DNA of 64,000 bases from Sphingomonas sp. MA1305 (GTDB lineage Bacteria > Pseudomonadota > Alphaproteobacteria > Sphingomonadales > Sphingomonadaceae), in assembly GCF_016107325.1 (NCBI RefSeq), contig NZ_RCVT01000006.1, forward strand, positions 1-64,000, written 5' to 3'. The first letter of the stretch is position 1; each line of letters begins with the position of its first letter. Below are positions 26,731-34,365 of the stretch, piece after piece. Below the pieces are notes generated by a model. The model saw only the letters and a list, made by a program, of their open reading frames with translations, did not search any database and was not told the DNA's origin. A program made the position numbers and the translations under genes.

Positions 26731-27430
26731 CGCGCTCGATCGCCACGCCCGCGCCTATCACGGCCGTGTGATCCGCATGGTCGAGGCGCAGCACCGCATC
26801 GCCACCAATCGCCTTGCCGACGATGCCGGCGACCAGGCCTTGCTCGAAGCGCTCGCCGATGCGGTCAAGCCGGCCTTGCCGGAGGCGGCGCGTGCCCTGC
26901 CCTGGCTGCTCGCCGCGCCGTTCCGCTACGGATTGGGGCGGCCGTCGCGATTCCGCGCGGCGGACGTGCTGCCCGGCATCCTCTACGCGGCGGAGGCGAT
27001 CGATACGGCGGTCGCGGAAACCGCTTATTGGCGGCTCGTCGCCTTTGCGCGGTCGCCGGGCTTTCAGCGACCGCGCACGCCGACGCCGATGTCGGCCTTT
27101 GCGGTGCGCGTCACGACGGCGCGCGCGCTCGACCTGACGCAACCACCGTTCGACGCGCCGCCCGACCTTTGGACCCACCCGACCGATTATGCGCCGACCC
27201 AGGCCCTGGCCGCCGCGGCGCGGCGTGCCGGCATCGCGGCGCTGCGCGCGCCGTCTGCGCGTCATGCCGGCGGGATCACGGTCGCGGTGCTCGATCCGGC
27301 TGCGCTGATCCCACCCCCCGCGCCGCATTCCAGCTGGGCGTTCCTGGCGCTGGGCGACGGACTGATCGCGACGCGCGAGATGAGCATGCAGGCGCCGCGC
27401 TTCACCGCGGCGGAGTTCGGGATCAGCTGA
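26702..27430 (+). CDS. RES-domain toxin (NAD+ phosphorylase/hydrolase type)
   Basis: A 242-residue RES protein. The RES region includes the conserved Arg-containing PSRFRAADVLPGILYAAE and the Glu in DTAVAETAYWRLVAF, then LDLTQPPFD and a late segment PPAPHSSWAFLALGDG. Characterised members degrade NAD+ and arrest growth when not bound by the Xre partner. GGAG lies five bases before the ATG at 26702, so the start overlaps the antitoxin gene by 29 bases and translation is coupled. The first codons contain an ATGTCGAC unit, probably by chance. Its end overlaps the convergent WGR gene by eight bases. Confidence 0.88.
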   Translation: MSTRSAPGSDALDRHARAYHGRVIRMVEAQHRIATNRLADDAGDQALLEALADAVKPALPEAARALPWLLAAPFRYGLGRPSRFRAADVLPGILYAAEAIDTAVAETAYWRLVAFARSPGFQRPRTPTPMSAFAVRVTTARALDLTQPPFDAPPDLWTHPTDYAPTQALAAAARRAGIAALRAPSARHAGGITVAVLDPAALIPPPAPHSSWAFLALGDGLIATREMSMQAPRFTAAEFGIS

Positions 27431-27740
27431 TCGGCGCCTCTATGTGTCGGCAGGCATGCCTGTCGACATGTTGGCGTGTCGGCGTTGCATAGGCGACGCC
27501 GAAGCGCCGTGGTGCGCTCCGCCGGCGTGTCAGGAGGCCGCGGACATAGCGGCTTGCCGCTTCGGTGTCGGCGAAGCTGCGGGCGAGCTGTCGACCACGG
27601 CTGCCGATCCTGCCCCAATTCGTCTCGATGATCACGGCACCGAACAGGTCACGGTGAGCGGCAATGCGCCAGCGTCGGCGGATGTTGCGGATCTCATCGA
27701 CCGCGACGAGTTCGATGGGGGTGAACGGAAGGTCGTCCAT
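27423..27740 (-). CDS. WGR-domain protein
   Basis: A 105-residue protein with a WGR domain: NIRRRWRIAAHRDLFGAVI, the signature NWGRIGSRGRQ and SFADTEAASRYVRGLLTRRR. WGR domains bind nucleic acids or support ADP-ribosylation enzymes; stand-alone copies are common on sphingomonad and rhizobial replicons with no proven role. The last 20 or so residues (TPTRQHVDRHACRHIEAPIS) are encoded by the 8-bp repeat array at 27444-27483, so the natural C-terminus was extended or replaced by the repeats. It converges on the RES toxin. Confidence 0.8.
   Translation of the reverse strand: MDDLPFTPIELVAVDEIRNIRRRWRIAAHRDLFGAVIIETNWGRIGSRGRQLARSFADTEAASRYVRGLLTRRRSAPRRFGVAYATPTRQHVDRHACRHIEAPIS
27444..27483 (+). 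repeat. 8-bp phased RTGTCGRC array inside the 3' end of the WGR gene
   Basis: Five contiguous 8-mers: GTGTCGGC, AGGCATGC, CTGTCGAC, ATGTTGGC and GTGTCGGC. The register is exact from 27444 to 27483. It lies between the convergent toxin and WGR genes and is translated in reverse as the WGR tail. Confidence 0.65.
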
Positions 27741-27843
27741 GGATGGACGCTAGATCGACGCGCGCTCGCTGTCCGACGGATTTCCTGAATCTATCGCAGC
27801 CTCGTGATTCACTGGCTGAATCATACGCGGTCGAGCCGTCATC

Positions 27844-27883
27844 ATGTCGTCGTGTCGACATGACGGTGTGTCGGCATGACGTT
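27844..27883 (+). repeat. 8-bp phased array, first of two between the WGR and esterase genes
   Basis: ATGTCGTC, GTGTCGAC, ATGACGGT, GTGTCGGC and ATGACGTT follow each other without gaps. The gene-free stretch 27741-28050 is largely made of this and the next array. The remaining bases hold only the esterase promoter region, with no other gene seen. Confidence 0.65.
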
Positions 27884-27901
27884 GGTGGATCGATCGGTCG
27901 C

Positions 27902-27957
27902 ATGTCGGCGACGGGCACTTCCGACGTGTCTGCGTGTCGACGTCACGACATGTTGCA
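27902..27957 (+). repeat. 8-bp phased array, second of two between the WGR and esterase genes
   Basis: ATGTCGGC at 27902 is followed by two degenerate units and then, still in phase, GTGTCTGC, GTGTCGAC, GTCACGAC and ATGTTGCA. Seven units in all occupy 56 bases. The array ends about 90 bases upstream of the esterase start and may influence its transcription. Confidence 0.6.
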
Positions 27958-28050
27958 GGGTTCCGATCTTGCAATGAACAAAACCGCTGCTCGACGTTTG
28001 GATGAATATCGTGTTAACGATATTGTCAGAACAGAACAGGGAGAAGTCGG

Positions 28051-29118
28051 ATGCGGATGCTGGGCTTGGTTCTCGCGGGGGCGATGAGCGTCATGGCGAC
28101 GCCTGCGGCGGCAGCGACCCTCTTCGTGTTCGGCGACAGCCTGGTCGATACCGGCAATGCCGATGCGGCATTGCGCGCGCAGGGGCAGTCGACGGCTACG
28201 CCGGCATCATCCGGCTATTTCCAGAACCGTTTCTCCAACGGCTATAATTTCGCCGACGTCGTGTCGATGAACCTGGGGCAAGGGCCGTCCAAGGCCTATG
28301 GCTATCCCTTTGCCCCCTACACCTATTTCTACGGCGGCTCGAATTTCAGCTATGGCGGTGCGCAGACCCGTGACGACGGCCATGGCACATCGGGCCATAG
28401 CCCCAGTTTCCAGGACCAGCTCGCGCTGTTCGCCGCATCGGGCAAGACGATCGGTGCCGACGATTATGTGCTGGTCACCTTCGGCGGCAACGATATCCAG
28501 CAGGAGTTGCTGAAGAAGGTCGCCAACCCATCCTATGTCCCGGATTTCAGCGCGACCAATCTGGCGCTGCAGAACGGCCTCCAGGCGCTGGTCGCGGCTG
28601 GTGCCCGCAACGTCATCGTCACCGGCGAGGCGGATGTGGGCCAGATCCCGCGCATCACCCAGTTGGGCGATCCAAGGCTCAACGCCTTGGGCACCTCGCT
28701 CTCGCAGACGCTCAACGAGAGTTTCCGCACAGGGACACAGGCTGCGGCGGCCTCGACGCAGCTCAACATCCAGTTCTTCGATCTCCTTGGCTTCGAGCAC
28801 GATCTGCTCGCCGATGCCGCCGGCAACGGCTTCACCAACACCACCAGTCCTTGCCTCAACCAGACGACGGGCCAGCTCGCCAATCCGACCTGTGCCGGCT
28901 ATCTGTATTTCGATTCCATCCACCCCACCGCCACCGCGCATCAGCTGATCGGCAATGCGATCACCGCGCAAATCAGCGGCGTTCCGGAACTCGCCACCTG
29001 GGCGATGATGATCGTCGGCATGGGCGCTGTCGGCCTTGCCCTGCGGCGCGCCAAGCGCGTCTCGGACGCCAAGTTCGACGAGAGAATCAAGCGGATCACC
29101 GCTGGCGCTGTGGCTTAG
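28051..29118 (+). CDS. SGNH/GDSL hydrolase with PEPxxWA-CTERM-like anchor
   Basis: The 355-residue exported esterase has a signal peptide ending near PAAAA. Block I is FVFGDSLVDTGNAD with the nucleophile Ser, block III is FGGNDIQ, and block V is FDSIHPTATAH with the Asp-His pair, so the catalytic set is complete. The C-terminus is the sorting signal VPELATWAMMIVGMGAVGLA (PEL instead of PEP), then two arginines and a tail ending RITAGAVA, shared with the protein at 24163. GGGAGAAG precedes the ATG. It probably removes acyl groups from lipids or surface polysaccharide. Two repeat arrays lie upstream. Confidence 0.9.
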   Translation: MRMLGLVLAGAMSVMATPAAAATLFVFGDSLVDTGNADAALRAQGQSTATPASSGYFQNRFSNGYNFADVVSMNLGQGPSKAYGYPFAPYTYFYGGSNFSYGGAQTRDDGHGTSGHSPSFQDQLALFAASGKTIGADDYVLVTFGGNDIQQELLKKVANPSYVPDFSATNLALQNGLQALVAAGARNVIVTGEADVGQIPRITQLGDPRLNALGTSLSQTLNESFRTGTQAAAASTQLNIQFFDLLGFEHDLLADAAGNGFTNTTSPCLNQTTGQLANPTCAGYLYFDSIHPTATAHQLIGNAITAQISGVPELATWAMMIVGMGAVGLALRRAKRVSDAKFDERIKRITAGAVA

Positions 29119-29187
29119 ACTCAGTCCGCGTCAGCGGGCGGCGGGACCATACAGCGCTCAGTGCTGTGGCCCTGTCCGGTTGCATTC

Positions 29188-29219
29188 ATGTCGACATGAA
29201 GACGCGTCGTAACGTCAAC
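29188..29219 (+). repeat. 8-bp phased array touching the sdaA stop codon
   Basis: ATGTCGAC (29188), ATGAAGAC, GCGTCGTA and ACGTCAAC are contiguous, with weaker in-phase units on both sides. It contains the 16-bp perfect palindrome TTCATGTCGACATGAA (29185-29200). It lies between the convergent esterase and sdaA genes and overlaps the last codons of sdaA. Confidence 0.55.
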
Positions 29220-30630
29220 ATTCCACCACGTTGACGGCAAGACCGCCCAGGCTGGTCTCCTTATACTGGGAGCGCATGTCCTCGCCGGTCTGGCGCATCG
29301 TCTCGATCACCGCATCGAGGCTGACGACATGGCTGCCGTCGCCGCGTAGGGCTAGGTAGGCTGCATTGATCGCCTTGACCGCGCCCATCGTATTGCGCTC
29401 GATGCACGGGATCTGGACCAGTCCGCCGATCGGATCGCAGGTCAGGCCAAGGTTATGCTCCATGCCGATCTCCGCCGCATTCTCGATCTGCGCGTTGCTG
29501 CCGCCGAGCACCGCCGCCAGCGCCCCCGCCGCCATCGAGCAGGCGACGCCGACCTCGCCCTGGCAGCCCATCTCGGCGGCCGAGATCGACGCGCGCTTCT
29601 TGTAGAGCATGCCGATCGCCGCGGCGGTGAGCAGGAAGGTGCGGGCCCCCTCCCCGCGCTCCGCCGGATCGAAGTCGCGCGCCACCAGCGTCTCGTAGAA
29701 GCGCAGCACCGCCGGCAGCACCCCCGCCGCGCCGTTGGTCGGCGCGGTGACGACGCGACCGCCGGCGGCATTCTCCTCATTGACCGCCAGCGCCCACAGG
29801 CTGACCCATTCGAACACCTCAGCGGGATTGCTGCCCGGCACGCAGCCGGTCAGCCCCTGCGCGATGGCATGCGCGCGCCGGCGCACCTTGAGCCCGCCGG
29901 GCAGCACCCCCTCCTGGGCGATGCCGTGGTCGATACAGGCGTGCATCGCCGCGCGCACCGCGTCGAGAAAGGCATCGGTCTCCGCCGGATCGCGCCAGGC
30001 CGCCTCGTTGGCGCGAACGATGTCGGCGATGCCGAGCCCTGTCGCCGTGCCAATCAGCAGCAGCTCGGCGCCTGAGGAAAAGGGATGCGGGACCTGGACG
30101 TTGCCGGCGATCACCGGCGCGCCCTGGCGCATGATCGCACCGCCCCCGATCGAGAAATAGGTTTCCGCCTGCGTCCGCCCGTCCGCCCAGCTGGCCGTGA
30201 AGGTCATGCCGTTGGGATGTTCGGGCAGGAAGGCGCGCGGGTGGAAGCGGACGTCGTCGGTCGCAAAGGTGATCGGCTGCGTGCCCGCGAGCGACAGCCG
30301 GCCGTGCGCGGCGATATCGACGAGGATCGCCGGCGCCGCATCGGGATCGAGCGTCTCCGGCGCCCAGCCGGCGAGGCCGAGGATCGTCGCCATATCGGTG
30401 GCATGGCCGCGCCCGGTCAGCGCCAGGCTGCCGTAGAGATCGCAGGTGACGCGCTGCGGCCCCTCCGATCCCGCGACGCGTTGTGCGAAGTCGAGCGCGG
30501 CGCGCATCGGGCCGACGGTGTGCGAGCTCGACGGGCCGATGCCGATCGTGAACAGCTCGGCGACGCTGATCGGCCGATGCAGGCCGCGATCGAGCGGCGT
30601 GGCGGCGGGGGCAGAGGCAGTGACGGTCAT
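29215..30630 (-). CDS. sdaA: L-serine ammonia-lyase, iron-sulfur type
   Basis: The 471-residue single-chain enzyme deaminates L-serine to pyruvate. The N-terminal half has the beta-domain hallmark [19 protein letters not shown]; the C-terminal half carries the cluster-binding cysteines in [20 protein letters not shown] and [19 protein letters not shown], plus [15 protein letters not shown]. The ATG at 30630 begins the normal N-terminus; the frame is open far upstream only because the riboswitch region lacks stops. A tandem glycine riboswitch precedes it, so expression should rise with glycine, which links serine removal to glycine cleavage and serine synthesis. The last residues overlap an 8-bp repeat array. 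Confidence 0.95.
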   Translation of the reverse strand: MTVTASAPAATPLDRGLHRPISVAELFTIGIGPSSSHTVGPMRAALDFAQRVAGSEGPQRVTCDLYGSLALTGRGHATDMATILGLAGWAPETLDPDAAPAILVDIAAHGRLSLAGTQPITFATDDVRFHPRAFLPEHPNGMTFTASWADGRTQAETYFSIGGGAIMRQGAPVIAGNVQVPHPFSSGAELLLIGTATGLGIADIVRANEAAWRDPAETDAFLDAVRAAMHACIDHGIAQEGVLPGGLKVRRRAHAIAQGLTGCVPGSNPAEVFEWVSLWALAVNEENAAGGRVVTAPTNGAAGVLPAVLRFYETLVARDFDPAERGEGARTFLLTAAAIGMLYKKRASISAAEMGCQGEVGVACSMAAGALAAVLGGSNAQIENAAEIGMEHNLGLTCDPIGGLVQIPCIERNTMGAVKAINAAYLALRGDGSHVVSLDAVIETMRQTGEDMRSQYKETSLGGLAVNVVEC

Positions 30631-30696
30631 GCGGGCGTCCTTTGCCGGCAGGACCGGCGTCAAAGTCCCTCGCCGGCAATACCGGCAGGCAAGTCG

Positions 30697-30867
30697 ATGC
30701 CCCATCTGTCCCTTGCGCCTGAGATCGCTATCCCGTCGGCGGGCGGGAAGGGCACAGGGCCCTACGTCGCCACTCTCCAGATGTCCGTGCGTCGACCGGT
30801 TCCTGGTGCCTGAGAGTTTCCGGGGCGGTTGCTCCTTCGGCGCCGGGGCTAGCCCGGTCTCTCCCAT
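30697..30867 (-). promoter_or_regulatory. Tandem glycine riboswitch
   Basis: On the minus strand two glycine-aptamer signatures follow each other. The first runs from GGGAGAGACC (about 30867) through CGCCGAAGGAGCAA and AACTCTCAGGCACC. The second runs from CTGGAGAGTGGCG (about 30780) through GCCGACGGGATAGCG, ATCTCAGGCGCAAGGGACAG and a closing GATGGGGC (about 30700). Both have the conserved glycine-pocket bases. It controls sdaA 70 bases downstream, probably as an ON switch; the expression platform between 30631 and 30696 was not resolved, though CCGGCAATACCGG there can form a hairpin. Confidence 0.9.
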
Positions 30868-30919
30868 GTCGACGTGGGCGGTATCTGCCTTGATGGTGGT
30901 CAGGTCAAGACAGCCCACT

Positions 30920-30959
30920 ACGTCGCAGTGCAGACATGTCGACATGAAAACGTTCCGAT
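30920..30959 (+). repeat. 8-bp phased array upstream of the glycine riboswitch
   Basis: ACGTCGCA, GTGCAGAC, ATGTCGAC, ATGAAAAC and GTTCCGAT are in exact 8-bp phase and include the perfect palindrome CATGTCGACATG (30935-30946). A further ATGTCGAC at 30866-30873 abuts the 5' edge of the first aptamer. The position fits a site near the sdaA promoter. The rest of the gene-free stretch up to 31061 shows no gene. Confidence 0.6.
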
Positions 30960-31061
30960 GATCTGAGTAGAGCAAAGGCAAGTTCAAAAGGCTCCCTGGC
31001 AGGCGCTGGAAGGTGGGCGGGATGAATGCCCGAACTCTCATTTGAAGCTGCGGCATTCCTC

Positions 31062-32720
31062 TCACGCGGTGTCGAAGCGTCCGGCGAACTCCCGATCGAC
31101 ATAGTAGCGCAACTTGGTCGCGATCACCGGCCGCTGCCCGGCGAGGAACAGGAGCTGGCGATCGGGCGGGAGCGTGCGGACCTCGTCAGGGGTGAGCAGC
31201 GGACGGCCGACATGCTGCTGCCCGAACGTGATCCCGCTGCCTTGCGCATCGAGCGCGCGGCTCATCGTCTCGAATACCACCGTCTCCTGGCCGAGCAGGT
31301 CGGAGACGAGCTGCGCGCTCTCCCGGTCGTTTACGCCGAACACCTGCAGCACGCCGGCGTTGGACAGGAAGGTGCCGGCGCGCTGGCCGTAGAGCGCGTG
31401 GAGCTGATGGATGTCCTGCACGATCGGCCAGAGCTGGATGCCGTAGCCGGCCATCAGCCCCATCGCGCGCTCGACGGGTTCGAGGTGACCGAGCGCTGCG
31501 AACTCGTCGAGCAGGAACAGCACCGGCCAGGGCGGCCGGCCCGGCGCGCGCGCCAGCTCGGTCAGCGCTTGCGCCACCATCAGCCGCAGCCAGCGGGCAT
31601 AGGTGTCGAGCCGGTCGGGCGGCAGCACGAGGAAGATGCTGGCGGGGCGTTCCTTCAGATTGGCGAAGCGGAAATCGGAAGCTCCCAGCGTCGCGGTCAT
31701 ACGCGGGCTGTCGAGGAAGTGGGTGTGGCGCTGTGCCGAGGACAGCACGCCGGCGGCCTCGCGGTCGGATTTGCCGAGCTGGCGGTTGGCGGCGCGCGCG
31801 ACCAGGCCGCCGGCGGCCTGCATCCGCTCGAGGAGCGACGAGAACGCGGCCGGCGCCAGCGTCAGGTGATCGCGCAGTGTGGCGAGCGTGCGGGTGGCGG
31901 CGGGTTCGTGCGCGACGATGTGCATGAGCAGCCCGGCGATCAGCGCCTTGGCCTCCTCGTTCCAGTGCGCCTCGCTCTGCTGGCCGTCGGCGTCGTGGAC
32001 CAGCGCGTCGGCGAGCGTCATGCAGTCGTCGGCGACGTCGAGGCCGGTCGGGTCGATGCGGTCGAGCGGATTGTATGCCGCGGGCGCGAGGCCGGTGATC
32101 CCGAACGGATCGAGGACGTGGACCGGGCCGAAGCGTCCTCGCTGGCGCGCCGCGATGCGGGCGTTCTCGCCCTTGGGATCGATGCAAACGCTGGCGAAGG
32201 GATAATCGAGCAGGTTGGGGATGATGGTGCCGACGCCCTTGCCGCTGCGGGTGGGGGCGATCGTCAGCAGGTGCGCGGGACCGGGATAGCGCAGCAGCTT
32301 GCCGGATTTGCGGTCGCGGCCGATCAGCAGGCCGGCGCTGCCCGTCAGGTCGCGCGCTTCGGCATCGGTGGCGAAGCGGGCCGAGCCGTGGGTGTCGCTG
32401 GCGCCTTGGCCTCCGTAATGCAGGATCAGGGGCTGGAAGAGCGCGCGCAGCGGCACGAGCAGGATCGCGAGCAGGACCAGCGCCGATATGACCCCGTGGA
32501 GCATCGGATAGCGGTAGAGGCCGAAATACCAGACCAGCGCGTCCGAGCCGAGGATGAGAACGACCGCGACGGCGATCGTCAGCATCAGGACGCCGAACAG
32601 GTGCCTGGCAAAGCGGAAGGGGGCGAAAATCAGCGACTGGACCGCCCAGACGGGGTTTTGCCGGGCGATCCGGCCGAGGTTGCGAGATGCCTGCCCGAGC
32701 TGGCGGAACCACTCGATCAT
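31062..32720 (-). CDS. traG: Type IV coupling protein TraG/VirD4
   Basis: A 552-residue inner-membrane ATPase that brings the relaxase-DNA complex to a conjugation channel. Two membrane helices (about residues 42-58 and 74-95) are followed by Walker A APTRSGKGVG (155-164), the VirD4 signature CIDPKGENARIAARQR, Walker B PVLFLLDEFAALG and the arginine-bearing FGVNDRESAQLVSDLLG. The ATG at 32720 is preceded by AAAGGAT. It is the distal gene of the traC-traD side of a Ti-type DNA-processing region. No VirB/Trb mating-pair genes are nearby, so it would need a helper system. Confidence 0.92.
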   Translation of the reverse strand: MIEWFRQLGQASRNLGRIARQNPVWAVQSLIFAPFRFARHLFGVLMLTIAVAVVLILGSDALVWYFGLYRYPMLHGVISALVLLAILLVPLRALFQPLILHYGGQGASDTHGSARFATDAEARDLTGSAGLLIGRDRKSGKLLRYPGPAHLLTIAPTRSGKGVGTIIPNLLDYPFASVCIDPKGENARIAARQRGRFGPVHVLDPFGITGLAPAAYNPLDRIDPTGLDVADDCMTLADALVHDADGQQSEAHWNEEAKALIAGLLMHIVAHEPAATRTLATLRDHLTLAPAAFSSLLERMQAAGGLVARAANRQLGKSDREAAGVLSSAQRHTHFLDSPRMTATLGASDFRFANLKERPASIFLVLPPDRLDTYARWLRLMVAQALTELARAPGRPPWPVLFLLDEFAALGHLEPVERAMGLMAGYGIQLWPIVQDIHQLHALYGQRAGTFLSNAGVLQVFGVNDRESAQLVSDLLGQETVVFETMSRALDAQGSGITFGQQHVGRPLLTPDEVRTLPPDRQLLFLAGQRPVIATKLRYYVDREFAGRFDTA

Positions 32721-32967
32721 TCCGGGATCCTTTCGTCCATGCCGATCGGGGCGGGCAGCGGGTCTATCGGCACCATGCCGTGCCACCGCGACCGGAACGG
32801 CAGGCCTACGGGGTCGATCGTGCGCATTACAGCCGGGTCGACGTGTAGCAGGATATGGCACTGCCTACAGCGCGATCGTGCCCAAGCAAGTTTCCGGGCC
32901 ATGGCGTCGAGGTTTTGCGTCCAGGCAGGCCAGAATGCGATGATACGGGCATATCCGGCCGGCGATG

Positions 32968-33261
32968 TCACCGGGCGTGATCCGGTTTGGCGAATATGAG
33001 CGTAATCGCCAGCGCCGGATCGGCGTCGGGATGGCCGAACAGCTTGAGGACGATCGCCGTGGCGAGGGGAGGGGCACCGCCTCGTCACGCAGCATATCCA
33101 ACAGGGCATCGTCATCGACGCTGAGCGCCATTCCCTCGATCGCGAGATTGGCGCGGGCGTCCGCGTCGTCTTCGCGCCACATCGCCGCTTCGGCCGGGGT
33201 GCCGCGCACGTAATCGAGTGCGCGGACCTCTATCCGTACAGCCTCGACATCGATCGCCATG
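32968..33261 (-). pseudogene. Frameshifted small gene, possibly VbhA-like antitoxin
   Basis: From the ATG at 33261 the frame gives MAIDVEAVRIEVRALDYVRG and a helical stretch RANLAIEGMALSVDDDALLD. At a C-rich run near 33070 the natural reading moves by one base: the following sequence reads ATAIVLKLFGHPDADPALAI and ends ITLIFAKPDHAR with a stop at 32968. A one-base loss in the CCCCTCCCC tract explains this. It may be a real mutation or a sequencing error. The segment NLAIEG loosely resembles the inhibitory motif of Fic antitoxins, but no Fic gene is present, so this naming is a guess. It lies between the mucR-like and traG genes. Confidence 0.5.
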
Positions 33262-33297
33262 CCGTCGCCCCCTCGTATCGATCGTATGCGGTCCGGG

Positions 33298-33813
33298 TCA
33301 GCTCTCCGGTGTGAGCGCTTCACGGGCGGAGGCCAGCGCGGCCTTGCCGCGCTTGCGCACGGTCTTCACGGCCCCTTCGACCGCTTTTGCGACCTTTTCG
33401 CCGGGTTTGCGGCCGAGGCCGATCTTCTTCGCCATGGCACGGCGTGCTTCCGAATAGCCTTCCGCGACCATCGGATAATCGGCCTTGAGGTTGTAGCGCG
33501 CGCGATAGTCGTCCGGCGTCAGTCCATGCCCCGACAGGTGGCGGCGCAGCGTCCTGTACGCCTTGCCGTCAATCATCGAGATGATGTGGTCCTTCGATGC
33601 TAACGACTTACGGACGGAGACGGCGGGTGTGTACTCTTGCGCCGTTGCTTCCTGTGCAGACATTTCACCGGTGCCGGCAAGATTGGACACCGCGGCGTGC
33701 ATCGAGGCGAGGAACGCCGGCACGTCATCGGCGGTGGTACGGGTATTGGGGTTGCCGAGCCAGGCGATGGTCAGTTCGGTCGTAAGGGTCACCGTGTCGA
33801 TGTCGTCGTTCAT
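33298..33813 (-). CDS. MucR/Ros-family transcriptional regulator lacking zinc cysteines
   Basis: A 171-residue protein whose middle matches the Ros/MucR domain: DGKAYRTLRRHLSGHGLTPD, DYRARYNLKADYPMVAEGYS and RRAMAKKIGLGRKPG. The cysteines that normally precede this block (in ICLEDGKK-type sequences) are replaced (IISMIDGKAY), so the usual zinc site is missing, as in some Mesorhizobium homologues known to fold without zinc. MucR proteins act as broad repressors of exopolysaccharide and accessory genes. The C-terminus is extended and very basic (EKVAKAVEGAVKTVRKRGKA). GGAGAC precedes the ATG. It lies inside the mobilisation region. Confidence 0.85.
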   Translation of the reverse strand: MNDDIDTVTLTTELTIAWLGNPNTRTTADDVPAFLASMHAAVSNLAGTGEMSAQEATAQEYTPAVSVRKSLASKDHIISMIDGKAYRTLRRHLSGHGLTPDDYRARYNLKADYPMVAEGYSEARRAMAKKIGLGRKPGEKVAKAVEGAVKTVRKRGKAALASAREALTPES

Positions 33814-33866
33814 ATTGTCTCCGGACGGGGCGTGATGGATAGTATCACCGGATGTACTTGCGTTTC

Positions 33867-34178
33867 TCAGGTGCGTCGATCGTCTACAGGCCGGCTCAAT
33901 CGCCTGTTATTAGCGGCTACCTTGCGCCGATAGTGTTTCAGGGTGCCTTGCGTCGCACCGAGCGCGGTGACGCCGAGCGTCCCGCTCATCAGCCGCGTCT
34001 GTAGCTCGATGGCGGCGCGGATCTTTTCCGTCACCATCAGTTCGGCTTCCGCAGCGCCCGCCGATCCGCCGGCTGCGATGCGTGCGGTGCGCAGCATCAT
34101 CACCGAGCCGGCTTCGGCGCCCAGCATCCAGAGGTCGAAGCCTGCGGTCATCCAGGCGGCATAAGCCTTGCTGCTCAC
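33867..34178 (-). CDS. Small conserved-looking protein of the mobilisation region
   Basis: A 103-residue protein starting at GTG 34178: SKAYAAWMTAGFDLWMLGAE, then helices rich in Ala (SGAAEAELMVTEKIRAAIEL) and a basic tail. The pattern is like phasin-type helical proteins, but I cannot name it. Its start overlaps the stop of the small upstream frame (GTGA), which supports both being translated. It is transcribed with traC and traD. Confidence 0.5.
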   Translation of the reverse strand: MSSKAYAAWMTAGFDLWMLGAEAGSVMMLRTARIAAGGSAGAAEAELMVTEKIRAAIELQTRLMSGTLGVTALGATQGTLKHYRRKVAANNRRLSRPVDDRRT

Positions 34179-34306
34179 CAGCGTCTCCCGGGTTGCGCTG
34201 GCCCGTGCCGTCGTTCGCCGGCGACCAGATATGTGAGCATGTCGGCAGCTTCGCGTTCGGTCGGGTAGCTGACATCCAGCCAGCGCTGACGTTCATCGGA
34301 CCACAA
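34175..34306 (-). CDS. Very small protein coupled to the next gene (tentative)
   Basis: A 43-residue frame beginning at TTG 34306 reads WSDERQRWLDVSYPTEREAA and DMLTYLVAGERRHG and stops at 34175, four bases into the next gene. The acidic/aromatic composition and the GTGA overlap are typical of real plasmid genes. AGGGG lies directly before the TTG, closer than ideal, so the exact start is uncertain. Confidence 0.4.
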   Translation of the reverse strand: MWSDERQRWLDVSYPTEREAADMLTYLVAGERRHGPAQPGRRW

Positions 34307-34365
34307 CCCCTATGATCCGGAGAACTCCGGTTCGGTGCGTCGGGCGACACGGTAGGTGGTCAGGG

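Noticed and set aside
27844..27957. CRISPR array
   Set aside because: The repeats are only 8 bases long with no spacers and no cas genes are present.
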